From NCBI GenBank assembly GCA_964007475.1, contig OZ023274.1, forward strand, positions 76,333,303-76,397,302: a DNA stretch of 64,000 bases, written 5' to 3'. Shown one piece after another: positions 23,866-38,084 of this stretch. Numbering within the stretch: position 1 is the first letter of the stretch; every line of letters begins with the position of its first letter. Under the pieces are notes generated by a model. It was not told the origin of the DNA, did no database searches, and worked only from the letters and a program-made list of their open reading frames with translations. Both the position numbers and the translations under genes were made by a program. The stretch comes from Hybos culiciformis (lineage: Eukaryota > Arthropoda > Insecta > Diptera > Hybotidae).

Positions 23866-26800
23866 AATTTAGCCTTATCTTTATATATGCTTAGTTTTCT
23901 TCAGATTAATATAATAAACGATAATAAAATAAACGTCACACTTTAATAAATATTTTTCTGTTTAAAAAAATATCGATATTATGATCCGGTCTATACTGTT
24001 TAAAAATAATTGTTTCTCCGAACAGGAAATTATAAAATTCGGTTTTTTAATAAAAATAAATATCAAATTATTGTTTATATTGAATTTTAAGTAAATTTAA
24101 TAAATTCTTCATTTAATCTGCTTTAAACAGAAATGAAATAGGATCTACTGGAAAGATAAGAAATAACATGTTTATTGCATCTCAATTTCTGATAAATAAT
24201 AAATTAGTTTTATTTTACATATTTTTTGTTGTTTTTATACAAAATAATGAAACTTAAGAAATAAACACATATTTTTAAAATTCGATAACTCTGTCTACAT
24301 AAGTATATGGTGGTGGTCAACCAAATAGGACAATAATTTTTTTTTGTTGTACGTCATAATTTTGAATAAAAAAAGGTAATAAAAATTGTTGATAATGTGT
24401 CGTCCTATAGTAGAATTTAAACTCTTTGATATTTCGAAAGACATAGAAATTATAGAGATAGATAATTTTAGGAACTTTTTCTAATAAAAAGTCGTAAGAA
24501 ATTTTCTAAAAAACAGAAAGAATGTTCAATATATTGTACAAGTTTAGAAAAGCTTAAAAAAAATTAATGGACTGTTTTACGAAACCAAAAATGTACTGTA
24601 CTATATCTTGAACATTATTTACATAAATTAAGTTTATAACAAACATTCAAATTATAATTTATTTTTTTAATCTAACTTTACTACTAAATAATATTGAATT
24701 TCTTTGATAAAACTAAAAATTTTGTTTATTATTAAAATATTTATAATGTTCAGCTTTCTAGCTATATTTAAGTCTTTCATCATCATTCATGATATTCTAT
24801 TTATAGAACTTTTATCTTACAATTATTTTTATATTTTTATTGTTTACGAATGAAAAAAATGATAACCAACTTAAATTTTTATTTTCGTTATAAATCTTTA
24901 TGAACACAAAAATACCTATATTACCGTAAGGTAACAATTTATAAGACAATCTAAATAAGTTCGTTCTATCTTAAACTTCGTATTTAGATTTCGAGTTATA
25001 GATATCATCTTAATTTTCAACAAAATATTTCGGAAACAGAATTTAATATATAATTACCGCCGCTTTCATATGTGTATTGTAAGTTGTAAGAGGAAATTTG
25101 TATTATATTCCCTGTTCCCCAACTTTTAGTTTTTCCCATTTTCAAAACTTTTGAATTTTCGCTCTTGCAATTTGCGCCAAAAAAATTGGCGCAAGTAAAT
25201 TGTTGTGTCTAAACGAAAGCATGAACCTTGCACAAGCAAAAAAATGTGGCTTTAGTAAAATCTGTTTTGTTTAAATCGAATTTTACATCATTTTATTGAA
25301 TTTTGGTTCACATGAATCGAGTTTTAAACCAAAACTAGAATGAACGTACTTCAGTGCATTTTGTACAAATTGACTTGCCTAAATTGCATGAGAGTTTAAG
25401 CCTAGCTGTTGAATTTATACAATAATCTTGTTATTTTCTTAATTAATTTAAAAGTAAGCTTGATTTAAAAAAACACCCTGTTTTAATTTCCCTCGTTTTA
25501 AACATTGCATTTATCCAATGGTATATAATATATAAAAAACAGATCGTATTTAATTAATCATCTACTGCGATAGTGAAAAGAAAATTTAAGAGAGAATTGA
25601 GTTATAAGCTTTTATCAATACTTATTATTATTATTATTACTGTTTTTTTTATGTTTGTTCATTATAACGAATGATAAAACTTGAATTTTTTATTCAAATA
25701 AGTTTCAGTTTGTGTCGAGAATTCAATTTGAACGCAAGTAAACGTTTCTAAAATTTGTTCGTTTGTTTGATCAAAAATACAAAATTAAAAAAAGTAAGAT
25801 TTATAAATTGATTTCAATTAGATAAAAAAGAAGCTGTTTAATTAAAATTTTATTTTTTCAAAAAAAATAATCAAAACAAAATGTTTACCGCTAATTAAAT
25901 TATTATATTAATTATAAATAAATTTTGTCGAATAATCAAAACAATCATTACGTAACTCTTAAATTTCGCCAAAAAACAATAAAATTAATTTCTGTTTTAT
26001 AATTAAAACAGATAAATTGCGACGATGAGTTATTGTGAAAGTCAATTTCTGAGCAAATGATTTTAATTTTTAAAACAGAGGGATTTTTTGAAATTATCTT
26101 TCAATTGGAAAATATATAGTGCGAGCTTTTCTTGTTAACATTTAACAGACTAGTTATATTAGCGAAATTATTTGTCAAATCATAAGTTGTACTTCATATA
26201 AGCTTAATATGGACTTCGTTTTGAACATTTCGATTTAAATAAAATACCTTTGGATTCAATTTCTGTAGTCTCCTCTTGGACACAATCGGAGACTAACCAT
26301 TTGAATAGGTTTCTAATTTAATTTATATTCATATGAAAATATTATCCACAATTTATCAGTAAAAATTTATATTTTGATTTGAATAAAACTTAATGAGTAG
26401 TATGCATTATCTAAGTGTGTTGTAAGCATTTTTGATGGAAAACGGGTTAATAAACATAATTAAAGATATTTAGTTCAGTACAAGAAAGTGTTAACATTTT
26501 GTAAAACTCAACTTATTCTTGCACCAAAGATCAACTTTAGAATTATAGGTTTAAAATTTAGTTTTTTTTTTGCAAGTTTAGATTTATTAAATTTTTGTTT
26601 TATAAAACTATATAGGTAGGTAGTTGAAATGAAAAATAAAATTAAAATAACCTCATCTTTAACAAAAAATAAATGTTATTTATTTGTAGGTATGTTAAAA
26701 TATAAAAGGTATAAAAAAAAAATAAATTTTGACAAAAAAACCTTGAAATTTGTCAACAAAAATTTTATTATTTTTTTTTTTTTTGCATTTTTAGAGGTAA

Positions 26801-29800
26801 AAACTAAACAGTGTTGTTTACAGTTGATTTGAACAATAAGCAAATTTAAAACGAAATGGAAATTTCTGTTAAGTGAAAAATATTTTTAGAAAATTTGATA
26901 GAAAAGAGTTTAAGCGTAAATATGGCGCACTAAGCTAACAAACTCAGTATAAATGTTTTTTTGTTTTAAATGTTTTTAAAATTTATTGACTTTCTATTCA
27001 AAATTCAATGACGTGACGTTCAATCAGAATTATAAAAACCCATTTGGAAACTGATAGAAATAATATTATTTTTCTCTTAAAGTTATGAATAAAAATTAAA
27101 TTTGTTCCAACACTATTGCGCGACTATATACGAAACCAAGGAAGTATATATTAGTGACGAAGAACGTTCCAATCTGATGTAGACTTTTTTGATATCAAAT
27201 TATTAAAAAACTTCCTATAGTCTACAAAAAAAATAAAATTTGTAATATGAAAATTATTTTTAACAATATTTAATTGTAATTGTCAAACGGATGGTATAAT
27301 CGATTTAACTTTTACGGATATTTGTATTTAACCCGAATTTAATTTACTTTTCTTTTCATTTTCAATCGATTTTTTATTTTAATTATTATAATAGTTGAAT
27401 TATTTTTAAAAATTATAAAAATGAATGTCATATTCAAATTTACGTCAACATAGTTATTACAATTTCAGACTAAAAATAATAAATATGAATGTGCCATTCA
27501 AATTTTGACGATATAAGTAATTATTTTTATAAATAATTTTGTTTTTTCATTAAAAAAAAAAAATTAATCATTTTAATAATAAAATTTTTTCAGAAAAATA
27601 AATTACAAAATAAAAAAAAGATAAAAACAAGGTTCTTCACTATTTTCAATTTTAAGTTATAAATTAATTGTATTTCATTGCTATACTATTATAATACCTA
27701 CTTTATCATCTACATAATTACATGAACAACTAAACGAACTATTTTTCGTATCATAACATTCTGTGTAGGACAAAAATATTAAGAACGCCATTACTTATTA
27801 TATTATTTTCGTAACAATTTCATATATGTTTTCTCAAAATATTAATCCCGAAATGGTTCTAATTATTATTTTTGTTGAGAATTAAATGTGCTAGAAAACA
27901 CCTAAATATATTCCACAATTGATTTTTCAAACCTCATAGTATAAGAGTAAAATTTTTCATTATAATATAAATTAAATAGGTAAAATTTGTATGCGACATT
28001 GATTAGCAATAATTGCATTTTATAAAATATACATATATGTAAAAACAAAAGCTCCTAGAACAGGTTTATTCAAAAATAAAGAGAGGGAAATTATTAATAT
28101 AAAATCTAGGTACTATAGTATAAATAAATATTAAAATAATAAAAATTTTACATTGGAAAATGAAAAGTGAACACAACACAAAAGTTTAAAAAAAAAAAAA
28201 TTAATAAAAAATTTAAACACGCGACGACTTAATATGTATTTTTTTTTTAGTTGATATTTTATAAGTAAACGCATTTCAATTTCTTTGATTAATTTTATTA
28301 TTGCATAATTTTTCTTAATTCAACAAAAATAATAACATTTTCTTTGCAATAAATATCAAAATATTGATACATTCAAGTTATTATGTGACTCATGTTGTTT
28401 TGTCTGGCTTAATTGTTGTCAAATAAAATTTCAGAATAGAGCGAATGTCGTAAAGAACAAGATAATAAATTATTATTTGAATAAAAAAAAACACAAATTC
28501 TTTTTTTAACACTTGCTTAATGAAAACATCATATGATACCTAATAATATTAATGTTCATCATAAAAATTTTTATTTTTTTAATTTGAGTTAATTTATAAT
28601 GATTTGGAGAAATCGTCGAAATTTTTTTAAATCATTGATAATTTTTAAAGATTTTCTGTAACAATAATTTCTTTTCTATCTGTTTATACGATATATACTT
28701 AGCATCGAGATCCCTGACAGATTAACAATGTTTAATAATACAGAAATGATGAGTTTTTTAAAAAATTTAATAATTTTCTGTATACTTATATACCCACAAT
28801 TTTTTTTCCAGAACTCTGCTATCATAAGAATCAATAATTGAAACTGAAATTCTTGAAATAAAAGATAAAATAAAGATACAAAGATAAAAATGTAATTATT
28901 TTCAAATAAAATTTCTTCTGTCAAAATTTTAAAAAATAAAATAAAATTTTATGGCCTAGATTGAAATATTATTCAGACATAATGTGCATAAAATTTTCAT
29001 TGAATAATTTTTCATTCAACATTTTTTTCAAACGAAATTTATTTGTCTATATATAAACTATAAAGCATTGGGCTTTATTTGTTTAAAATATATACATTAT
29101 AGTTTTTGTCAATCAATGTTATGCAATAATTTATTATTTTTCAGCTGATTTAGTATACAAACAGAAACGTTTAAAAGAAAAAAAAAACAAAAATAATATT
29201 ATTTTTTTTTATTAATTTCATATTATTACACCCTCCGGCTGTATTAATTTTAATAATATCTATTCTATTTACACTTTTTCGACAAGGTTAGTTCAAATTA
29301 TTATAAATAATCTTTATTCTCAATATTGTCTATATATACATAGATATATCCACATAATATTTTAATTTTTTAACATATTATTTTCTATTCTAAATTTATT
29401 AGCTTAAAAAAATAGAATAAAATTTAGATATACGTTTAAATTAAAACTGAAAGCACGTGAAATTTGTATAATATATATTTTATTATTAAAAAAAAATTTT
29501 TTTATCTTTAAGTTAATAATTTATATGCATAAAGGTAATCTTAAAGTTTAGAAATAAAATATTGCATTTTAGATTTTCATATCAGTAGATCTGCATTTAA
29601 ATTATTCCTATATTTAACTTAAATTTTATTGAAAATTTCAATAACTTACTAGAAAACTTCGTTTATGTTTTATCTTAAGTTTATTAAATAATTTTAAAAA
29701 ATTCGTGTAAGGAAAAATATTTAAAGGACTGGATTGGCGACTAAATAAAAAAAAAACGCTTCATAATTTGCACATAGAAAAAAAATTTCACAAAAAGGCC

Positions 29801-30933
29801 TGGTAATGTATTATGCTATGTGGTAAAAAAGTTCAAAGCAATTTCATAAAAACTTTACCAGTAGTTGTACCAGTAAAAGTTTGTTTTTAATACAAAAATT
29901 AAGTAACTCTGTCAGTTTGATAAATTACAATTTTTTCTTTGATTATTTTCTAGTTAAAACTTCATTTGAAATTATTAATGGAGCCTTCCCAAGTATACTT
30001 TTAATCTTAATTTGTTATGTTATTTCTGGAACATGGTTTGAAATGAATCCACATTAATACAAATTAATGGCTATAAAAATTAATAAAATGAGGACCTAAG
30101 ACAAGGCGAGCCATTAATTTCAAACTATCATAGAGAATCCAAAATATTTGCAGAAATTGAAATAATAGCATATAGAATGAATTTAGGAAATTCTTCGGAA
30201 TTTTCTTCTGTTTTCTTAATTTCTTTCAAAAAGTCTATTATAGAATATCACTGACAGTCTGTCGCGTCGCACCCACAAATTTAAGATAATAAAATGTTGA
30301 ATTTTTTGTTATTTTCCACTTATTTCAATTTTTTTTATAACATTAATGATTTAGTTTTGTCAGCTATTATTTCGAATAGAAAGTGTAATCATGTTTTTTT
30401 ATTTCATAGCAACAAATAGTGAAAATTTTTGAAACATCAAATTATTATCCTTATGTGTATTTAAGTACTTTATTCTTATGTTATAAAAAAAAAAAAATTA
30501 AAAATTTTAGCTAGGGTGATGTAATCATGACTACATCCTTATACGAACTACTCGATTATTGTGATTTTTATATACAAAAATATTATATAGTTTCAGTATA
30601 ATTATCCTAAATAAAAAGGTGTGAACTTTCATTTTATTACACAAAATTTTCTTTCTCTGTTGATATATTAACGAATTATTAAAAATGAATTTTTTTGATT
30701 AATTTAATTTCGGGCCGAATAAGCATATAGATAAAATGAAAAAATTTGTAATTAACAAAATGAAAAATAAATTTCAGTTACTGATTAAGTTTTGAACAAT
30801 TAAGTGGTAAATTTTCTATTTTTTTTTTTTTTTTGGAAATTGTCCTTTTGCCTGTAGTGGAAAGAATATTAATAAATTTTTTATATCGGTTTTTTAAATT
30901 TATTTTTCTAGTAATTGGAAATTAAAAAAAATC

Positions 30934-31737
30934 ATGAAATTGATACTGTTGACAGTTTTGATAGTTGGTGCAGTTGTTGCAGCAGATGTAGGTTTTATAA
31001 TTCTTAATTTGTCTTAATTTCTTTTATACTTAATTGGTATGATTTTGTCTATACAGAATGCACAAAAACCATTTGTTGCTGTGGCCTATGTAGAAGGTGG
31101 TAATGGAAAAATTCAAGGAAATGTCACATTTACACAAAAAGCTTGTGGCGAAAATGTTTACATCGATGTTTCTGTAATTGGATTAACAGAAGGTCTTCAC
31201 GGATTTCATATTCATGAGAAAGGTGATTTAACAAATGGATGCACAAGTATGGCTGGTCATTATAATCCTGATAAAGTGAGTATGAATTATTAATTGTTAA
31301 TTTTATTTAAAACAAGTTAAATTTGGATTTACCTACATACTTAATGATTATTAAAGTTAGTTTTTGATGTATCTACTTCCTTTTTACGTAGATATTTTTA
31401 GTCGTACTATCCCCCATATTTTACCACTTATGTATTTTATATATTATATTTTATATATATCTTTTATTTATTTGCCTTCTAGGTAGACCACGCAGGACCA
31501 AAAGATGAAGTTCGTCATGTTGGAGATTTAGGAAACATTGAAGCAAACAAAGCAGGTGAAGTTAAAACTGTAATTACCGATCATGTTATTTCTCTAGTTG
31601 GAGCAAGATCAATCGTTGGTCGAGGTGTAGTAATTCATAGCGATCCTGATGATTTAGGTAAAACTGATCATCCTGATTCGAAAAAAACTGGCAATGCCGG
31701 ATCTCGAGTAGCTTGCGGAGTTATTGGAATCAAGTAA
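30934..31737 (+). CDS. Sod3: Extracellular Cu/Zn superoxide dismutase, short secreted isoform
   Basis: If the third exon is not spliced at 31733, translation reads on to a stop at 31735-31737 and gives 175 residues ending CGVIGIK. This is where ordinary Cu/Zn SODs end. The catalytic core is the same as in the long form, but there is no hydrophobic tail, so the product would be freely secreted. A candidate poly(A) signal is at 32179-32184. The donor overlaps the stop codon (AAG TAA), so the choice between splicing and read-through directly decides which protein is made. Insect extracellular SODs with different C-terminal isoforms are known, as I recall, from Drosophila Sod3. Confidence 0.85.
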
Positions 31738-34700
31738 ATAATATGAATTTATTAATTTTTTGTATATTATCTTCTGAAAGTACTTAAATGTCTAATTGTT
31801 TGTGTTTTATTTTTTAATTCTTGTTAACTCATCTTAACTATCGATGTAAAAGTTTGTTCAATTTTCTGTTTTATATTTTGTAATTGATATTTTATCGAAT
31901 AACTATTAGTATATAATTATTTTTATCGATTTTATTTAATTGATCGAAAATGCGGTTTAATTCAATATTTTAACTTTAGTAAACTTAATTTATTTTTACA
32001 TTTTGAAACGGGAAGCTTTTCAATTGTTATTAAAAACGTCAAAAACAAATTCTTGCGATGTTGTTAGTTAAATTGTAAGTTTCTTAACATTTAAAATGTG
32101 TTAAAATTTTTGACAAGTTTAATACCTATATCTATATTACAAAAATTTTTAACCAGTAACAAACTTTTCTTAAATTTTAATAAATCTTATTACTATTAAT
32201 TTAACTGACTTTTGGAGAAAGTGACGTATAACAAAAAAAATTATTTACAATTAATTATACTAATACTTCACCTAAAAAAATTATGAAAATTATTTTAAAT
32301 GGAATTAATGAACCTTAGTTTGTTCGGAGTCATTTTTTTTTAAAAATCTGAATTCAGAATTCTTTTTTTGAATGCGTCACTTTTTATGTACGAAATTGTC
32401 ACCATCACATAGTATTTAAAAATAAAAAATGACATGAAAATACTTATGCCGATGAAAACTTTGAAAATGTGTTTTGTAAAACAGAAATTTATTAACATTT
32501 TTTATTTATTAAATAAGTAAGAAAAATTTTGATTCCATTCCTTCAATAAAATTGTTTTTTTTTTTTTCAAAATTATATTTAAAATTTATTTCATAACACA
32601 CTATCACTTTTCTATTAGGTACTTACTAAAATTTTTAATTAAATAATAAGTTATCCACATCACACTTAAATTTATTGTCAAATTATATTAAAACAAGAAA
32701 TATATTGAAAAAAGATAATATTTTTTTAACATCATAATTAATTTTTAATTTGTTTCATTTTATAGAAATTTTTTTAGTTTTCATCAGTAAAGCAGAACTT
32801 CATTTTATCACTCTATAATATAACTTACATATTTATCTTATCCTTAGGCTTTCTTCAAGCCTTATGTAAATGCGTTTTTCTTTTTAATTTTCATTCAAAA
32901 CTCATCCTGCTATAAAACATAATTATTATATAATATTATATTTGTTTAAAAATATTTGAAATTTGAACCTCAACCATGAATATTATGTAATTTTTCGTTG
33001 AAATCATAACAACTATATACATATATACAATATTTATAATTTATGTTATTTTTATTTGTTTATTTTTATTATATTTTCATACAAAAAAAAAAAAAAGATT
33101 CAGACCTAGGGTGTATTAACGAATCGAATTAAATTAGATCGCTATGGGTTGAATGCAGTGTGTATATGGTAAAATCAGTGTATTATTGAAAAAAATTAAA
33201 GTAAAGCTTTTTCTAAGCTTTCCGTAAGGTCACTAGCCAACATAAAAAACATAATTTGAGGGTAAAATATAAAAATAATTATGATTATGTTCTTTCTTTT
33301 TTGTTTCTGTTCCATGTGTTATAAATGAATTTGGTTCGTTTTTTTTCTATATATAGTATATTATTATTATAATATATATAGAATTTTAGCATGAGTTCTA
33401 TGCGTCATACATAACAATAATGTGTGTATGAATGACGAAATTAGTTGTATTATTTTATTTTTCCTAATATCATTCAATGTTGCATGTATCAACGATATTA
33501 GCGAAATATTTTTAAGAGAGAATGCTATACTATTGATTTTATAGTGATAAAAATTACCTAACAATAATTATGTTATGAAAAAAGATTAAAAAAAAATTAA
33601 GTATAAGAATATAAAAAAAAACATTATTAGGAACAAATATGTTAATTTCTTTCAAGATCTTCATTTTAGTTATAGGACTTGAAATTTAGAGCTCGTGTTA
33701 CAACCACACTTTGTCGGCGGTGAATGAACTATGAATGAATAAAATATAATTTTATTTTTATTTATTATCTATTTATATACAAAAAAAAAATGTCGAGTAT
33801 TTTTATAGAATTCAATTCTTAAGTTCAATTATTTGATATTTACACAACATCCATATTCACAATCATTTAGAATTTTTTTTAACAGAAATTTTATCAATAA
33901 TAATAATGGTTTAACCGTAGGTAAATATTTATATTTGAAAAAATTACGTTAAAAATAAAGTAATAAATGTGTCAATAAAAATATTTTTAACAAATTTTTT
34001 TTTTTGTTTTAAATTAAAAAGTAATTTTCTTGTGTTATCTGTATTTCAATCCAATTTGATATTGATACATTGTATTCATTTTCAATTACAATAAGTTATT
34101 TTAGTAAATATTCTTTAATGCTTATTTGTATGAAAAAATATGTCAAACATATATTCATAGAATTATTTTTTGTCTCAAAAGACAAACGGAAAAAACATAT
34201 AAAATTTTTATAATTTTAATTAAATTTTGTAAAATAAAAAGCATTATAGTTGTTTTTTAACAATAATTTAAGTGGGACAATACCAATAATTTTGCAATTG
34301 TCTGCACGTAATTGTTAACTTAATTTGAATCATGGTACTACTTTCGAACATGCGCGACACCAATCCTGAGTATAGATAAGCAGTAATTTTTCTATGTACA
34401 TGTACAAATTTATATAATGTACTTAAATCCGTAAATCCATCTTCATCTATTTTAATACTAATTTTTTTGATAAATTTAATAATAAAGACATATTCAGGAA
34501 TTAAAATAATTGGTTTAAATTTTTTTCATTATTTTGTCGTGAACCAAAATTCTACACTTATTTGGGAATGTCTTATACATTCATTCAATAATACATTCCC
34601 TGCCTCACATAAAATGAAAAAAACCATAATTCTGTATTTAGAAAATATTGTTTGATTGATAAAAAAGGTAAGTTGCATGTTTTATTAGTTACAAAGTTTA

Positions 34701-34918
34701 TTTTTGTTTTCAATGTTGTTTAATTTGTTTGCTTGATATTTTTTGCAAGATTTTTTATTTATTTTTAGTTCACTTACAAAATTTATATTATTTTATGTTT
34801 TAGGGAACCATCAGAAGGAGATTGGCCATCTTCTGCCAATAAAATGAAGATATTTGGTTTTCCACAAATTTTAATCCTGCCACTTTTGTATTATATTTTA
34901 AGTTTCTATAAGATTTAA
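30934..34918 (+). CDS. Sod3: Extracellular Cu/Zn superoxide dismutase, long isoform with hydrophobic C-terminal tail
   Basis: Exons: 30934-30987, 31057-31275, 31483-31733, 34804-34918 (212 residues). The enzyme converts superoxide to oxygen and hydrogen peroxide. Residues 1-17 are a signal peptide, so the protein is secreted. Metal ligands are all present: Cu His69, His71, His86, His143; Zn His86, His94, His103, Asp106. The disulphide pair Cys80/Cys169 and the active-site Arg166 are intact. In this isoform a donor (AA|GTAAAT), overlapping the short-form stop, is joined across a 3.1 kb intron to a last exon. That exon codes a short hydrophilic stretch ([13 protein letters not shown]) and a hydrophobic end ([16 protein letters not shown]), as expected of a GPI-attachment signal or membrane tail. 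Phase 2 matches exactly. A poly(A) signal lies at 35504-35509. The core enzyme is certain; use of the last exon is inferred. Confidence 0.85.
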
Positions 34919-37639
34919 ATTTAAAATAATTAAGTTTATTTGATTAAATATTGGTAAATTAAGAATTAAGTATAATTGCATTGTGTACTTTCCCATTGAA
35001 AATGGTAAATTATTTAAAAAATGTTAATTATAATTTTATTTTAGTATTTACTTTTAATTATTTATTAAATCCTTGGATGCTATGAAAAGAAATTATCTAA
35101 TTCAATTTAGGATATAAATATGTAAGTAAGCAAATTTACTGTAGAGTCGATTGTGATTGTAATGTATGTTAAAATTCTTGTGTATTTGAACTTTTTTTTT
35201 TCGCTATTTTGTAAAAACTATAGATTTGTTCATTAGACCATTTCAATTTTAAGTGTTCTATGAATAATAATTTCATTTTCTGAAACTGTCATAGATGAGT
35301 TTTGATTTGCTTAAGAAAATTTTACAGAGAAAATTAAGAAAAAAAAAGATGGAACACATTGCTTAGAAAAAAATGTAAATTGAAAAATCCTGCGCAAACG
35401 GTTTTGTTGCGATGCTTATGAAGAGTAATAAGTATGAAATATGTATTCATCCAGCAGCTATCTTCTTTCAGAATTTCCTATTGTCTGACACATTTAAAGG
35501 CAGAATAAAAATATAAACTTTATAGCGAGTAAGTTCCACTCCATTCTATATGTAAGTATTTTAATTAAATAATAAATTTGTCCAATAAAATCAAATACAC
35601 CTGGAAAATTTTATTTTGTGAAATTTTTGATTTATTTTTATTATTTTATAATATATATTTTGGACAACTTTATTAACTATTATTTTAAAAAATGTAATAT
35701 GTATTTTTTAATAGTTAACAATATTTGACAATTAATACTAAACTGATATGAATCGTATTTGCAATAAAAAATCTTTAATTAAATACGTATATTTTCTCTT
35801 CCCAAATTGATGAGCTTCAATAAAAGCAACAATTTTCTATCTAATATTCAAATCCAATACTATTATTTGCATACTTATTAATTTATTTTTCATATTCAAG
35901 TAAATACTAAAATATTACTGAAATATTAATAAATCTATAACAATCTAACTAAAAATATTAATATTCAAATTAAATTAAAAATGTTGTCTACAAATAGTAA
36001 TTTGCATATGGTCAGTTACCTTTAAATAGAATTTGACACATGTTTCATGAACCCATACTTTATAATTGTTTATTTTTATCAAAGATACCTATAATAGAAA
36101 AAAATTATTTTTTATAAATATAAATCAATAAAATTTCTACTTATTTAAAATAAAATGTGGAAAAAAACAACAACCTACTTTTAAAACATAAAAATTTAAA
36201 TAATTTTAGCCATCTATTTAGTCAGTGTAGTTAGAATGTATTATATATTTATATATATATCGACAGTTTTTAACTATCAGAAAAAATAAGACGCTAAATA
36301 TATATAATACATAAAGGAAATTCTTAAAATTTCCCTAATAGGTCAAATTATAATATGTGTGGAAATTTTTGTTTTTTTTTTTTATAAAGAAAATGAAATT
36401 GAAAGTTGAACGCTCAAGGTGTAATTATAGTATATTTTTTAATTTATATTTTTTAGGTCTTTGAATCAATAAAAAAGAAAAGTATATGAAAATTATATCG
36501 TTAGAAAAAAGAGGACAAGTCATTAAACTCTAATTGAAAATTTATTTTTAAACATAATAAGAAATTTTTTTACGTTAATTCTTGGAAAAATCAAGATAAA
36601 AAGAAATTTTCTTTCTTTATTATTTCGTTCTTATTTTTGGTATTAAAATTTTGAAGTTAGGATGAGTTCTAGCAAAAGGTTGATGGACTTAACACCAAAC
36701 TTAAAATATTAAAATGAAATAAAACTCAAAATTATAAATTTTTTTAACTGATTTTCTGTAATTGAGTTACATTATAATTCGACAATAATATTTATTGTCT
36801 TTTTGTCAAGTTAACTATTTTAAAAAGTTATGTTTTATTGGTTTAGAATTATTTACAACAATTTATTTTTATAGACCGCATATGCAGTTTATAAATAATA
36901 CAAATTTATAAAGTGTTCATACATAATCTTGTTAACATTGATTTCTGCAATAAAAACTTATTTTCAAAAATATTATGTATTCTCAGTCAACATAATTAAT
37001 TGTACTAGTTGAATATACTGCTAAGCTTATTATATTTTTTAAAATTTATATATGCATTTATTATGTATATAACACGTGATTAAAATGTATTTTACTATAT
37101 AATTGAACACAAATAAAATAAATAAATATAATTTAATTTTAATAAATATTTAATATGCCCTTATCATAGTCTGATTTTATGTAATTGACTTCAAAGTGAA
37201 TGATCGACAATTTTTGTGTACTTAATAGTAAACCAATTAAGAAGTTCCTTATTACAGTAATAGTTCATTGCCAGAATGTAGTTTGTTATAATTTTTTTTT
37301 GGCACTTTGACTTCATATTATTGTGTCAATCAAAATGAGGACAAATATTAATTATTTTCTTTTTAGTTGAAGTTTTGAATAAATAATTGTTAAACGTTTG
37401 CAAAAAAAATATTGGAGGCACGGTGTTATATGCTATAATAGGGTCATAACAACTCATAACTCAAATAATAGTGTCGAAAAACAAAAGATAGTATTAGCAT
37501 TTAAAAGTATTATAGTTACTTTATTTATTTTAATAATCTAAATTTCTTGGTGGAATAAGAAATTTAAATATTCTATGACAATATAAAATTTTATGGTAAA
37601 AAATAAAAAAAAAAATTAAATTAAACATAATTTCAGTAA

Positions 37640-38084
37640 AGCCGGGATGTCGTTAAAACAGAATTTAGCAACAGAAACAGAATCCCATACATTTGAACAG
37701 AATTTATTCTGCGACAGAATTTTACAACAGAATTTAGCGACAGAAAAACTCATTCTGTCTACAGAATTTGAATAACTTCAAACGAAGTTATTTTCTGTTT
37801 CTGTTGCCAGAATGTTAATTGAATTTAATTAAATTTTTTTTTGTCTTTGTTTATTTACGTTTTTTCGAGTTGTTTTTGTCGGAAAATGGGGAAAAAAATT
37901 AAATTCAGTGAGGACGAAGAGGAGAAAATTGTTGATTTTGTAAAAAATAACCAAATTTTATATAATGTTCTGTTTTAAAGGCAGCAATCTCATGAGATTC
38001 TGACCAGAATTTCAATAGCAGAATAAATTTTTCTGTCGCTGATTCTGTTCTGTTGATAAATTCTGTTTTAACGACACCCGGGAT
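37640..38084 (+). mobile_element. 445-bp PIF/Harbinger deletion derivative (TAA target duplication)
   Basis: Ends read inward are AGCCGGGATGTCG and ATCCCGGGTGTCG, both followed by TTAAAACAGAATTTA, so the terminal inverted repeats extend ~28 bp. TAA flanks both ends (37637-37639 and 38085-38087), matching the 3-bp TWA duplication of PIF/Harbinger elements. The subterminal regions carry many copies of ACAGAAT-type words, possible transposase-binding sites. A perfect short hairpin (AATAACTTC / GAAGTTATT) lies near 37770-37791. The interior keeps the start of a MADF-type reading frame, so this seems to derive from an autonomous Harbinger by internal deletion. Confidence 0.85.
37886..37978 (+). 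pseudogene. Truncated MADF-type ORF start inside the Harbinger derivative
   Basis: A 30-codon frame starts at an ATG and contains FSEDEEEKIVDFVKNNQILY, which resembles the beginning of a MADF DNA-binding domain (acidic start, then I-V-x-x-V-K-x-N-x-x-L-Y). MADF/Myb-like proteins are the second gene of animal Harbinger transposons. The frame stops at 37976-37978 where the element's right half begins, so only the N-terminus remains. It is too short to act as a domain and is best seen as a footprint of the parent transposon. Confidence 0.6.

Larger units (their letters stand above)
20108..30933. other. 10.8-kb intergenic region upstream of the SOD gene
   Basis: The first ~400-500 bp is probably the 3' UTR of the second protease. 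The only structured feature I can support is the Mutator-like remnant at 23037-23865. A small perfect hairpin (TTGCGCCAA / TTGGCGCAA) lies at 25171-25193. No exon with matching splice phases, no tRNA and no other known protein motif was seen on either strand. Open frames such as 26629-26832 and 28676-28924 are AT-biased and look like chance. Confidence 0.5.

Noticed and set aside
26629..26832. Plus-strand 67-codon Lys/Asn/Phe-rich frame
   Set aside because: Composition matches random AT-rich DNA; no motif or context.
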